In this document: in pieces, positions 7,280 through 15,653 of the stretch
Layout of the letters: every line of letters begins with the position of its first letter
Numbering within the stretch: the stretch's first letter is position 1
Source: an uncultured Granulosicoccaceae bacterium
GTDB lineage: Bacteria; Pseudomonadota; Gammaproteobacteria; Granulosicoccales; Granulosicoccaceae
Assembly: GCA_938003855.1 (NCBI GenBank)
Contig: CALKXD010000025.1
Location: 1-43,434 of the forward strand
Length of the DNA: 43,434 nucleotides
Direction: 5' to 3'
Program-made: the position numbers and the translations under genes
Notes under the pieces: model-generated
Database searches by the model: none
Told to the model about the DNA's origin: nothing
Seen by the model: only the letters and a program-made list of their open reading frames with translations

Positions 7280-7572
7280 TGGATGTGCTGATTACGGTAT
7301 CAAACGCGGCCAGCACTTCGCTGCTGTCGCCGTTGTTGCGAGCCTGTGTCCGGCGGGGCTGTCGCTGGCAGGTGTTTCTGACGCATCAAGGTGTGCAGGT
7401 GCTTCAGGATTCAGACGTTCGCGGTGTTCTGCAAGTGCACAAAGACAATGCTGTCGCCTGTCATGATTCGTGGCAGCGCTATGGCGACAACACTGATTGC
7501 CCGGTAACCCTGGGCAGTCAGACCAATCACTCGGAGATGGCCGGTCGAGCCGGGCGCGTGGTGAGTCTGTGA
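7279..7572 (+). CDS. DsrE-like protein
   Basis: 97 aa of the DsrE/DsrF-like fold. Visible marks: N-terminal strand MDVLITVSNAAS, a helix SLLSPLLRACVRRGC with two cysteines around residue 22-28, and the C-terminal GSQTNHSEMAGRAGRVVSL typical of the family's last helix and strand. DsrE-fold proteins bind or pass sulfane sulfur, often with TusA. The ATG overlaps the stop of the rhodanese-like gene (TGATG) and its own stop overlaps the next ATG, so it is translationally coupled on both sides. It lacks the classic active-site context of DsrE of sulfate reducers as far as I can judge by eye, though it has several cysteines (ACVRRGC, VACHDS, NTDCPV). Confidence 0.78.
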   Translation: MDVLITVSNAASTSLLSPLLRACVRRGCRWQVFLTHQGVQVLQDSDVRGVLQVHKDNAVACHDSWQRYGDNTDCPVTLGSQTNHSEMAGRAGRVVSL

Positions 7573-7865
7573 TGACTGATACCGGCAGTTCTGTAAAACG
7601 CATATTGGTGCTGTCACGCAACGACCCCGCCGAGGCCATGCGCGTGGCCGCCGGTTTAACGATATTCGGCCATCAAATAGACTTTGTTTTTATGCATCGT
7701 GTGCTTACTGAGGAGCAGGCCGGGTGCGAGCAGGCCGAGTTGCTGGAATTGTGTGAGATCACTCCGCAGACAACCGTCGTCGCCATGCAGGAGCACTTTA
7801 CCCTGCTGGACGACGATGCACTCGCCACCCTGATCACCCGCTCTGACAGTGTTATAAGCCTGTGA
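7572..7865 (+). CDS. DsrE/DsrF-fold protein
   Basis: 97 aa, the second of three overlapping small genes. It starts with a beta-strand RILVLSRNDPAEAMRVAAGLTIFGHQIDFVFM, the pattern of the DsrE fold (strand, helix, strand), and ends DDDALATLITRSDSVISL, nearly the same tail as the genes on both sides (RVVSL, SVISL, RVITL). The first ATG (7572) overlaps the previous stop as TGATG; a longer frame from 7497 is a shadow of the previous gene. The stop codon overlaps the GTG of the next gene by four bases. Two cysteines (GCEQAELLELC) could be sulfur-binding, but this is not shown. Confidence 0.75.
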   Translation: MTDTGSSVKRILVLSRNDPAEAMRVAAGLTIFGHQIDFVFMHRVLTEEQAGCEQAELLELCEITPQTTVVAMQEHFTLLDDDALATLITRSDSVISL

Positions 7866-8062
7866 ACAACGAAAATAACAACACCACTTTGCTACTGGAT
7901 ACCGGTTTGTTCAACGATGCAGACACGCTGAGTGCGGCGTTGCAGTTGCTGGACCTGCCAGCCACGCACCGGCGCAAGCTTGCGCCGGAAAAAATGACTG
8001 ATGGAGACTGGGACGAAATACTCAACCTGGTGCTATCTACCAAACGTGTCATCACTTTGTGA
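7862..8062 (+). CDS. Short DsrH-like protein, third of a DsrE-fold trio
   Basis: 66 aa from GTG 7862, which overlaps the previous stop as GTGA. It has an N-terminal strand LLLDTGLF, a helix and a C-terminal DWDEILNLVLSTKRVITL that mirrors the ends of the two genes before it. Classic DsrH/TusB is about 95 aa, so this looks like a reduced third member of a DsrEFH-type set. It has no cysteine at all, so it cannot be a sulfur acceptor and is more likely structural. The match is by pattern and position, not by close identity. Confidence 0.62.
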   Translation: MNNENNNTTLLLDTGLFNDADTLSAALQLLDLPATHRRKLAPEKMTDGDWDEILNLVLSTKRVITL

Positions 8063-8130
8063 ATAGTGCGCTCGCGGATTAGCCGGGCGGATTACCGGTA
8101 ATGACACAACTTATCGCGACAGGAGGAATA

Positions 8131-9081
8131 ATGAAAACACTTGCTGCAATTGCATTTACGGTAACGTTCGGTGCACTGTCTATGAGCGCGCAGGCCGCTG
8201 ATCCATTGGTGGATGTGGAATGGGTGAAAGCTAATATAGGCAAGCCTGATGTGGTTTTTCTTGATGTACGCGGGAAAATAGCGGGTAAGTCAAAGTCAGA
8301 CTATCTGCGCGCGCATATACCCGGTGCGGTTTATACCGCCTATTTAAAGGACGGATGGCGAGCCAAAGATGCTTCCGGCACGCCGGGGATGCTGGCACCG
8401 GTTGATAAACTGGAAGGGCTGATTGGCGGCCTGGGCATCGGTAATGATTCCCACGTGGTTATTGTCCCTAACGGCGGTAAAGCGGTTGATGTCGGTACCG
8501 GCACGCGCATTTACTGGACCTTCAAAGTGCTGGGCCACGACAACGTCTCATTGCTCGATGGTGGCATGGCGGCCTACACCAAAGAAATCGATGAAAAAAC
8601 CAAAAAGCCGGTTAATCCGCTGGAAAAAGGTGCGGTCACCGTTGCGGCGAAAACCTTCAAAGCCAGTCTGCGTGAAGAAATGCTGGTGACGAAAGCCGAC
8701 GTGGCAGCGGCGCAGCAGGGCGGTGTGTCGATTGTTGATCATCGTCCGCACAATCAGTACCTGGGTATCAATCAGCATGGTGGAGCGAAGCGACCCGGTA
8801 CTATACCCGGCGCCTCTAACGTCCCTGAGAACTGGTTGACTGAAAACGGCGGGGGGGCGTTCCGGTCGAAAAATGCACTCGAGAAATTATTTGCAGCGGC
8901 AGATGTGTCGACCAGTGGCGAGCAGATTAATTTCTGTAACTCCGGACACTGGGCATCACTGGGCTGGTTTGCCGCGCATGAGTTACTGGGCAATAAGGAC
9001 GCTAAAATGTACGATGGTTCTATGCTCGAATGGTCGGCTGATGCCAGTTTGCCAATGGAGCTGAAAGTTAATCTGGAGTAA
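8131..9081 (+). CDS. Periplasmic two-domain rhodanese (sulfurtransferase), active Cys
   Basis: 316 aa with a signal peptide (MKTLAAIAFTVTFGALSMSAQA) and two rhodanese domains. The second has the reactive loop NFCNSGHWAS with Cys269, as in thiosulfate or mercaptopyruvate sulfurtransferases of the SseA type, and the late DGSMLEWSA motif. The first has LLDGGMAAY and lacks a Cys in its loop (PNGGKAVDVG), as is normal for the inactive N-terminal domain. The start is ATG 8131 after a near-perfect AGGAGGA; an upstream in-frame ATG at 8101 has no such site. It would transfer sulfane sulfur in the periplasm, the same compartment as the dead double rhodanese. Sixty-eight bases separate it from the DsrE-type trio. 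Confidence 0.93.
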   Translation: MKTLAAIAFTVTFGALSMSAQAADPLVDVEWVKANIGKPDVVFLDVRGKIAGKSKSDYLRAHIPGAVYTAYLKDGWRAKDASGTPGMLAPVDKLEGLIGGLGIGNDSHVVIVPNGGKAVDVGTGTRIYWTFKVLGHDNVSLLDGGMAAYTKEIDEKTKKPVNPLEKGAVTVAAKTFKASLREEMLVTKADVAAAQQGGVSIVDHRPHNQYLGINQHGGAKRPGTIPGASNVPENWLTENGGGAFRSKNALEKLFAAADVSTSGEQINFCNSGHWASLGWFAAHELLGNKDAKMYDGSMLEWSADASLPMELKVNLE

Positions 9082-9082
9082 C

Positions 9083-9787
9083 GTGCTGCGCCGTTATTCT
9101 TGTGTCAGTTGCGCGTGGCTTGCTGTACTGGTGTGGTTCACCAGTACAGCGGCATTGGGCCAGGGAGAGCATGGCAGACGTGCCGGTGCAGAGCTGCGGG
9201 TTATTGCAGGTGATGCGGCAAGGCTCGAAGCACTCACCGCCAGCGGTGCTGATACTGAAATAATACAAGGCCTTGCGGACAGGGTTCGCGGGGGCCTGTC
9301 GGCTATTGATATTCTGTTGCGGCTGGCTGATCAGGAAGCCGGTCGCCAGCCGCTCAGCTATAGGCAGCAGGTGCAAAAAGCCTATGTACACACCGATGCT
9401 CGCGAGTGGCCGTCGCTTGGGCGGTTACTAACAGGTCTGATGACGCGTTTTCCGTTGCTGCAACCCGAGTATCCGGATTCTGCAGTATTGCTTGAATCAG
9501 CCAGGCAGATGCATCAGAGCTTTTGCGCTGGCTGCCATGATACGCCGGTGCGGGGCGTGTCGCGACCGGCCTATAATCTTTACCGGCAAGCGGTGACACT
9601 ACCAGCCTTGGAGTTTTACGCGCGTATGCTGGTCGGGGTACGCGGTGATCGGGTGACCGGTATAGATAATCCCTTATCCGATTATGAAATCGCCGGACTT
9701 ATCGCCCTTTATAGATCGCAGGGCAGCGGCTTGTCTATGGATAAAAAGCACCGCCGCCACGGGAACCCTGAGACTGAGGCCGATTGA
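9083..9787 (+). CDS. c-type cytochrome, one CxxCH haem site
   Basis: 234 aa, last gene of the sulfur operon, starting at GTG 9083 two bases after the rhodanese stop (TAA at 9079-9081) with GGAG nearby. Residues 1-30 are a signal peptide (AWLAVLVWFTSTAALGQG). A single CAGCH haem-binding motif lies at residues 148-152 in FCAGCHDTPVRG, and a Met for the other axial ligand is likely MLVG around residue 185 (YARMLVGVRGDR). The N-terminal 140 residues carry no known domain to my eye and are rich in charged helices, longer than in a normal cytochrome c of about 100 aa. The natural reading is an electron acceptor for sulfur oxidation. Confidence 0.88.
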   Translation: MLRRYSCVSCAWLAVLVWFTSTAALGQGEHGRRAGAELRVIAGDAARLEALTASGADTEIIQGLADRVRGGLSAIDILLRLADQEAGRQPLSYRQQVQKAYVHTDAREWPSLGRLLTGLMTRFPLLQPEYPDSAVLLESARQMHQSFCAGCHDTPVRGVSRPAYNLYRQAVTLPALEFYARMLVGVRGDRVTGIDNPLSDYEIAGLIALYRSQGSGLSMDKKHRRHGNPETEAD

Positions 9788-9912
9788 AGCGGGCGATGAG
9801 TGCTGTTCTCCAGTGCGATAGCGGTGTGGTGTAGCCGCCCATGATCGATCCTGCGATCAGTGCTGCCGGCCAGAGTGACTGAAGCCAACAGCGGCTGTGT
9901 GCAAAAGTTGCC
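9788..9912. other. Intergenic space between convergent operons
   Basis: About 125 bases between the ends of the sulfur operon and the amide-hydrolysis operon. No clear T-tailed terminator hairpin is visible. Confidence 0.4.
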
Positions 9913-11139
9913 TTAGCTAAGATCTAGAGCATCGCCAACAGCGTGGAACGCTGCCAGCGTGTCGCGCGCAAAGTCGTCGTTGAGGAAGGTGGGCCAGGTC
10001 GACAGTTTCGCTGCCACCATGTTGCGCTCAGGTGACACATAAATCATCTGTCCGAACACACCGAGGCACAGGTGGGCGGTTTTGCGGTCATCCTCGATAC
10101 AGAACTGATTGCGATAGCAGCCATGCGGCAGGCGATGTCGGCTGAGGTCGTTGAACAATCCGTGTTTACCGTGGCGTATGTCATTGACCCAGCTCTGCGG
10201 GATTACCTGCCTGCCATCGACAACGCCTTCATTGAGCAACAACAGGCCAAACCGTGCGAAGTCCCGGAGCGACGCGCTGACACCGCCACTGGCGACACCG
10301 CAGCCTGCCGGGTCGACGGTGATGTTGGCATCTTCTTCGGCGCCCATGGGCGCCCAGAGTCGGGTCGATAGTACTTCCTGTAGCGAGCAGCCGGTTACCC
10401 GTGCCATTGCCATTGCCAGTACTTCGGTATCGATGGAATGATACTCAAACCGACTGCCGTGCCCGGCGTCTGCGGTGGTGAGCTGTAGTATCTGATCCCA
10501 CAGGCACTGCGGCCAGTCGGAGGTGTCGAGATCTGCAGGTGCCGGCTTCCAGCCACTGGCCACATCGGTTTTTCCGACGTCGCTGTCACGGGCTTCGTAG
10601 GTTTCGTTGTAGCGTACACCGGTAGTCATATCCAGCACCTGCTGCACGGTCGCGCCATTAAACGCTGTTTGAGTTAGTTCGGGCAGGTAGCTTGTGATTG
10701 GCGCGGCGGGGTCGATCAGGGCCTCCGCAAACAACGTGGACGCGGCGGTGGCGACAATGGATTTTGACACTGACTGTGCCAAATGAAGCGAGCGGCGCTG
10801 CATGCCGTTGTAGTAGCTTTCGTGGATAATCCTGCCGTCTAGAATTATCAGCAGACCATCGGTGTAGGTGTCGTCGATCAGTTGTTCGACGGTCGATGTT
10901 TTGCCGGTGCAGCTGTTGAAGCTGATCGCGCTGATATCCTGATGCGCCTCAGGTAAGGCCGATACTGACTGGCCTCGGCGTATTGCTGTGGTCGGCAGAA
11001 GCTCGCTCATGCGCTGGAACGACCAGCGGTTCCAGGGCGGGCGATCCCAGTCCAATGGCGGTACGCGTTGCGACGGCGGCGGTGGTGCACCCTGCATGAT
11101 CGGGGGGGCCTGGTCAGAATTTTTATAAGACAGTGACAC
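9913..11139 (-). CDS. Serine hydrolase, beta-lactamase class C / NylB-like
   Basis: 408 aa of the beta-lactamase (PF00144) superfamily. The nucleophile motif SVSK (Ser123-Lys126) and the Tyr motif YHS (Tyr233) are both present in the right order; the third motif is less clear, HGKHG near residue 332. This spacing resembles 6-aminohexanoate-dimer hydrolase (Ser112, Lys115, Tyr215 in NylB, from memory), and the N-terminal PPLDWDRPPWNRWSF is typical of that group. It has no signal peptide, so it is cytoplasmic and is probably an amidase or esterase, not a drug-resistance enzyme. It is the last gene of the - strand operon, 37 bases after the amidohydrolase. Confidence 0.9.
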   Translation of the reverse strand: MSLSYKNSDQAPPIMQGAPPPPSQRVPPLDWDRPPWNRWSFQRMSELLPTTAIRRGQSVSALPEAHQDISAISFNSCTGKTSTVEQLIDDTYTDGLLIILDGRIIHESYYNGMQRRSLHLAQSVSKSIVATAASTLFAEALIDPAAPITSYLPELTQTAFNGATVQQVLDMTTGVRYNETYEARDSDVGKTDVASGWKPAPADLDTSDWPQCLWDQILQLTTADAGHGSRFEYHSIDTEVLAMAMARVTGCSLQEVLSTRLWAPMGAEEDANITVDPAGCGVASGGVSASLRDFARFGLLLLNEGVVDGRQVIPQSWVNDIRHGKHGLFNDLSRHRLPHGCYRNQFCIEDDRKTAHLCLGVFGQMIYVSPERNMVAAKLSTWPTFLNDDFARDTLAAFHAVGDALDLS

Positions 11140-11176
11140 GGTGTTGCCTGTAGGTGAGGGTGGCCGGGAGTCTGTG

Positions 11177-12823
11177 TTATGCCTGATAGGTGATGCGTCC
11201 GCCGCAAATGGTCATTGCGGCTTTGGCAGTATGCAGCGTGTTCACTGGCATCGCTTCGAGGTTGTTATCCATGACCACGACGTCGGCCATCATGCCGGCT
11301 TTTAGTTTTCCTTTGCGATGCTCGTTGAACTCTACCCAGGCATTGTCGCGGGTGTATGAGGCCAGAGCGTCTCGTAGACTCTGGCGCTGATCGGGCCACT
11401 CCGGTGGCAATGCGGTGCCGGCGACTGCCCCTTTGATCGATAGCATCACGTCCACCGGAACGACCGGCCAATCGGTTGAAAAAACCAGCGGGGCACCGGA
11501 CTCACGAATCGTGCGCCAGGCAAAGGCGGTGTTGATCTGATCGCCGTGAATCAGCTCGCCGGCGTGGTACGGCGGGAACAATCCGCCCGCTGGTGAGTGC
11601 AGCGGTTGCATCGATGCCACCGCGCCAAGCGCCTTGAAGCGCGGTATATCGGATGGGTGAATTGTTTCTATATGCTCTATGCGGTGGCGGCTGTCGCGTG
11701 TGCCGTTAGCTAAAGCTGCGGCCTGATAGCCATCGAGTGTCTGGCGCACGGCTGCATCTCCGATGGCGTGTACCGCAATCTGCAGGCCCATAGCGTCAGC
11801 TCGAATGCAGGCTTCGTTGAATTTGTCCGGTGTGAACAGTGCTTCGCTGCGGCGGTTGCTGTCAGGGTAGGGCTCGAGCATGTAGGCGGTGCGGCTATCG
11901 ATTACGCCATCCATAAACATCTTTACCCGTCCACACCAGAGATGGTCAGTGGCGAAACGTTCACGCATTTGCTGCGCTTCCTGCAGGCGGTCGAGGGAGT
12001 CATCGCCTTTCAGGTGCATCGGGACTTCAGTGCGGCACAATAGAGTGCCCTCGGTCTGCATCTCTGACAGCAGTTCCATTTGATAGAAATTGCCATCCAT
12101 ATTGTGCAGTCCGGTAATCCCGTAAGAGGCGCAGTGCTCAAGGCCACGGGCAATGACTGATTTATCCAGCAAACGTTCGGCCGCTGTGGCTGCCGGCTCG
12201 GGATCTTTACCCGTGACGTAGCCGAGCAAGTCGCGCCCGCCGAGTGCGGTTTGTGCCATTACCGGTCCAAACGCGCCGGCCTCGCGTAATTCTCCCGAGG
12301 CCATACCGTCGCTGCCCATCACGACTTCGGAACCCTCCGGCATCGCGGCGCCCTGCAGCAGGCCGGTTAATTCCAGCGCTTTGGTATTGGCCCATACGGT
12401 GTGGTGATCGGCGGCCATGGCAGCGAAGGGCCGGTCAGGCATGACGGCGTCTAGATCGTGACGGGTGGTGTCGCGGTTGCCCATAACCCGGTAGTCAATC
12501 GACACCGCAAAGACGAGCCGGTCGTCGGGCCGCGAGGCCGCGTATTGACGCACCGCATCGCTGAGCGCGTCGCGGCCTTGCACGTCGGTCAGGTTGAGGT
12601 AGTCGAGTTCCGCTGAGCCGCCAAACAGATGCACGTGGCTATCGATAAAACCCGGCAGTACGGTGGCACCGGCGGCGTCTATTACTTGTGCAGATCCGGC
12701 AATATCGCGGATCTGTCGGGTGCTCCCCACGGCTTCTATCAGACCGTCGGTAATGGCGACGGCTTCGGTGTCGGGTCCGTCAAAGGTTATAACGTGACCG
12801 TTCAGGATAACGATATCAGCCAT
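11177..12823 (-). CDS. YtcJ-like metal-dependent amidohydrolase
   Basis: 548 aa, cytoplasmic. Metal ligands follow the family: GFIDSHVHL (His63, His65), the later VHAIGDAAV and HRIEH, and STDWPV near residue 450. YtcJ-type enzymes hydrolyse amides or carbamates of uncertain natural substrate. The N-terminal strand MADIVILNGHVITFDG is a standard start, and ATG 12823 precedes it with AGTGGG/GGGAG (read on the - strand). The gene lies between the binding-protein gene (32 bases away) and the serine hydrolase gene (37 bases away), which implies that it processes the transported compound. Confidence 0.93.
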   Translation of the reverse strand: MADIVILNGHVITFDGPDTEAVAITDGLIEAVGSTRQIRDIAGSAQVIDAAGATVLPGFIDSHVHLFGGSAELDYLNLTDVQGRDALSDAVRQYAASRPDDRLVFAVSIDYRVMGNRDTTRHDLDAVMPDRPFAAMAADHHTVWANTKALELTGLLQGAAMPEGSEVVMGSDGMASGELREAGAFGPVMAQTALGGRDLLGYVTGKDPEPAATAAERLLDKSVIARGLEHCASYGITGLHNMDGNFYQMELLSEMQTEGTLLCRTEVPMHLKGDDSLDRLQEAQQMRERFATDHLWCGRVKMFMDGVIDSRTAYMLEPYPDSNRRSEALFTPDKFNEACIRADAMGLQIAVHAIGDAAVRQTLDGYQAAALANGTRDSRHRIEHIETIHPSDIPRFKALGAVASMQPLHSPAGGLFPPYHAGELIHGDQINTAFAWRTIRESGAPLVFSTDWPVVPVDVMLSIKGAVAGTALPPEWPDQRQSLRDALASYTRDNAWVEFNEHRKGKLKAGMMADVVVMDNNLEAMPVNTLHTAKAAMTICGGRITYQA

Positions 12824-12855
12824 GGGGGCACTCCCGCTTCAGGTGGAGGTTGAAA

Positions 12856-13896
12856 CTACTTTTGCAGCTCTGTCCAGATTTTGGTGTAGATTTTCTGCAC
12901 CTCCGGTGGACAGATCTCTGCCACATAACCAGCCCCGGCGAGGTCTGCCGGTGTGTTGACTTCCGGTGCAGAGGCCATGTCAGCAGGCATGAATTGCTCT
13001 GAGCCGGTTATACCGTTGGCGTAGCGGGCGAACTCGGAAATCAGTGCTGCGTTCTGCGGGTCCATGACAAAATTCTGGAATGTTTTTGCCGCTTCTGCGT
13101 TTTTAGCATCGGCCAGTACGGCGACGTTATCCATCCAGATCGGGAAGCCTTCCTGCGGATAGCCATAGACGATATCTTCATTTTGCAGGCGTGCACGAAA
13201 GGAAGCACCGTTCCAGTAAACGCCGGCTGACAGGTCGCCTTTGGCAAATTTTTCGACGGTGCCGTAGTCTATGGACAGCCAGTGTTGCTTGGCTTCAACC
13301 AGTGAATCACGTACTTTTTTCAGTACGGCTTTGTCACCGGTACACTGCTCGCCACCGTGATAGTTAATGGCCAGGCCCATGACATCATTCATTTCAGGCA
13401 CTACGTTTATTTTGCCTTTGAGTTCGTCTGGCGGGTCGAGAAAGATAGCTGCGGTGTTGGGGTTGCCATCGTAAACAGAGGTATTGACGATCACACCAAC
13501 GGTGCCCCATTGCCATGGCACGGTGTACTTGCGACCGGGATCAAAGGCGATGTCTATCCATTCCGGTGCCATGTTTTTGAAGTTAGGCATGGTGTTCGGG
13601 TTGGTTTCCATCAGCAGTCCTTCTGCTACCCAGATCGGCACATAGGTGCCGGACGGTACAACGATATCAAAGCCGTGTCCGCCGGCTTTGACTTTGGCCA
13701 GAGCCGTGTCGTTGGAGTCGTAGTCAGTGATCGTGACTTCAATGCCGGTTTCTTCGGTGAATTTTTCAATCAGTGCGGGGTTGGTGTAATTGCCCCAGTT
13801 ATAGATGTTGAGCTCGCCTTCGGCTGATGCCTGTGTGGTAAAGCCGATTGCCGCGGCGCATAAAATACTTTTGTAAATCGTGTTTTGAAAGCGCAT
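12856..13896 (-). CDS. PotD-like spermidine/putrescine-type binding protein
   Basis: Periplasmic solute-binding protein, 346 aa with signal peptide ([12 protein letters not shown]). The mature protein starts [20 protein letters not shown], the typical first strand and loop of PotD/PotF proteins, and has the related middle segments ([20 protein letters not shown]). In PotD the amine is held by Asp and Trp residues; here W, D and E residues are in the right kind of places, but I cannot say that polyamines are the true ligand. It is followed by the permease PotC-like gene (16 bases), all in one operon. Confidence 0.92.
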   Translation of the reverse strand: MRFQNTIYKSILCAAAIGFTTQASAEGELNIYNWGNYTNPALIEKFTEETGIEVTITDYDSNDTALAKVKAGGHGFDIVVPSGTYVPIWVAEGLLMETNPNTMPNFKNMAPEWIDIAFDPGRKYTVPWQWGTVGVIVNTSVYDGNPNTAAIFLDPPDELKGKINVVPEMNDVMGLAINYHGGEQCTGDKAVLKKVRDSLVEAKQHWLSIDYGTVEKFAKGDLSAGVYWNGASFRARLQNEDIVYGYPQEGFPIWMDNVAVLADAKNAEAAKTFQNFVMDPQNAALISEFARYANGITGSEQFMPADMASAPEVNTPADLAGAGYVAEICPPEVQKIYTKIWTELQK

Positions 13897-13911
13897 TAAA
13901 TCACTCCAATG

Positions 13912-14721
13912 TTATTTGCGTATTTTTGACAGGAAGAAAAATCCTGCCACCAGTAGTACCGAAATGCCGAGTAGCACGGTGGAAATCGCGTTGACTTCCG
14001 GTGTGACAATGCGGCGCAGTTGCCCCAGCATATAGGTGGGTAGTGTGTCCTGACCTGCGGACTTTACAAACTCGGTGATAACGACGTCGTCAAGCGAGAT
14101 GACAAACGCTAGCATGGCGCCGGCCAGAATGCCGGGCCACAACTGTGGAAAAGTTATTCGCCAGAATACCCGTGACGGTTTGCCGTAGAGATCGGCGCCG
14201 GCCTGCTCCAGGCTGAAATCCATGCCTTGCAGCCGGGCGCGTATCGGCATATAGGCAAACGGAATGCAAAACGCCGAGTGTGCAATGATCAAATACCACA
14301 TGCCGGTATAGCCGGTGGCAACCTTTATGATCGCAAAGAACAACAGCAATGCCACGGCGGTGACGATCTCAGGCACCATCAGCGGCTGGTTGATGATGGC
14401 AAACACAAAAGACGAGCCTTTGAATGCAGCGGTCCGGGTAGTGGCCAGTGCTGCCATGACTGCCGCGACGGTGGCGATAGCCGAGGCGCAGCAGGCAAGT
14501 ATCAGGCTGCGGATAGCGGCATCCTGTATGGCTTTGTTCTGCCAGGCTGATTCATACCACTGCAGCGAAAAACCTTCCCAGATAGCGATAGATTTTCCCG
14601 CGTTGAATGAGTACACCACTAATAAAATGATCGGCAGGTACAGCAACAGAAAGCAGGCGACTGCAATCAGCGTGAAGCCGGGCTGCTTGCGAATATCAAA
14701 CTGGCGCGTACTAACTGGCAT
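13912..14721 (-). CDS. ABC permease, PotC-like
   Basis: Inner-membrane permease of 269 aa with six hydrophobic helices. The EAA loop, the contact point for the ATPase, reads LEQAGADLYGKPSRVFWRI around residue 170-188. The first cytoplasmic segment and TVALLLFF helices are typical of PotC. It pairs with the other permease (41 bases away) and the binding protein (15 bases). Start ATG 14721. Confidence 0.92.
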   Translation of the reverse strand: MPVSTRQFDIRKQPGFTLIAVACFLLLYLPIILLVVYSFNAGKSIAIWEGFSLQWYESAWQNKAIQDAAIRSLILACCASAIATVAAVMAALATTRTAAFKGSSFVFAIINQPLMVPEIVTAVALLLFFAIIKVATGYTGMWYLIIAHSAFCIPFAYMPIRARLQGMDFSLEQAGADLYGKPSRVFWRITFPQLWPGILAGAMLAFVISLDDVVITEFVKSAGQDTLPTYMLGQLRRIVTPEVNAISTVLLGISVLLVAGFFFLSKIRK

Positions 14722-14762
14722 GGCTCACCTTGCTTGACGCACGGTTTCCTGAATGCTGGCAG

Positions 14763-15653
14763 TTACTGGCCATGCTGTGGCTCCTCCAGTCGTGCCACCC
14801 GGACATAGAACATCAGTGCAATCATGACGATTGCCAGTAGCGTAATTGAAAGTGCTGCCCCCAGTGGCCAGTTACGTCCCTGGCCGAACTGTAGTTCGAT
14901 CAGGTTGCCCAGCATCAGTTGCTTGCCGCCACCGAGCACGCGCGGCGTGACATAGGCTCCCAGAGAAGGCACAAATACCAGGATAGATCCGGCAATGACT
15001 CCGGGTTTAACCAGTGGGAAGATCACGCGCCTCAGCACTCGCATTCTTGTGCCGTAGAGATCGTAGGCGGCTTCCACCAGGGTGAAGTCGAGTCGTTCCA
15101 TCGAGGCGTATATCGGTAACACCATTAACGGCAGATAGACGTACACCATGCCGAGCATAATAGCGAACTCGGTAAACAGTATTTGAATGGGGGCCTCGAT
15201 AATACCGAATTTAATCAACAGGGTGTTGATCACACCTTCGTTGCGGATGATTTCCATCACGGCAAAGGTGCGGATCAGTAGATTGGTCCAGAACGGAATA
15301 ATAATTAACAGCATCCACAGATCGCGGCTTTTCTCGGCGCGTGTGGCAATAAAATAAGCGGTGGGAAATCCGATGATAAATGCCGCCACTGCGGTCATCA
15401 GGGATAACTTTACCGAGCGCCAGAATATAGAGACATGCGCGTCTGCTATTTTTATTGTCTCGTCGAAGAAGTCACGCTCGGCGACGACGTTAAACCAGGC
15501 GTCGGTGGTGAAAACCCATTTCACGCCACCGTAGTCGCCAGCTTCGAGAAACGAATACACCAGCACAATCAACAGCGGGCCGCTGGCGGCAAACGTCAAT
15601 ATTAACAGGGCTGGTGATAATAACAGCCAGCGTCGTTCTGCCTGTGCCGCCAT
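14763..15653 (-). CDS. ABC permease, PotB-like
   Basis: Inner-membrane permease of 296 aa. The EAA loop reads VEAAYDLYGTRMRVLRRVIFP near residue 210, with a large periplasmic loop after the first helix (YGGVKWVFTTDAWFN) as usual for PotB. Its ATG (15651-15653) overlaps the stop TGA of the ATPase gene by one base, so translation is coupled. Confidence 0.93.
   Translation of the reverse strand: MAAQAERRWLLLSPALLILTFAASGPLLIVLVYSFLEAGDYGGVKWVFTTDAWFNVVAERDFFDETIKIADAHVSIFWRSVKLSLMTAVAAFIIGFPTAYFIATRAEKSRDLWMLLIIIPFWTNLLIRTFAVMEIIRNEGVINTLLIKFGIIEAPIQILFTEFAIMLGMVYVYLPLMVLPIYASMERLDFTLVEAAYDLYGTRMRVLRRVIFPLVKPGVIAGSILVFVPSLGAYVTPRVLGGGKQLMLGNLIELQFGQGRNWPLGAALSITLLAIVMIALMFYVRVARLEEPQHGQ

Noticed and set aside
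9913-11139. Antibiotic-resistance beta-lactamase
   Set aside because: No signal peptide, NylB-like N-terminus and motif spacing, and operon context with an importer and amidohydrolase point to a cytoplasmic amidase or esterase.
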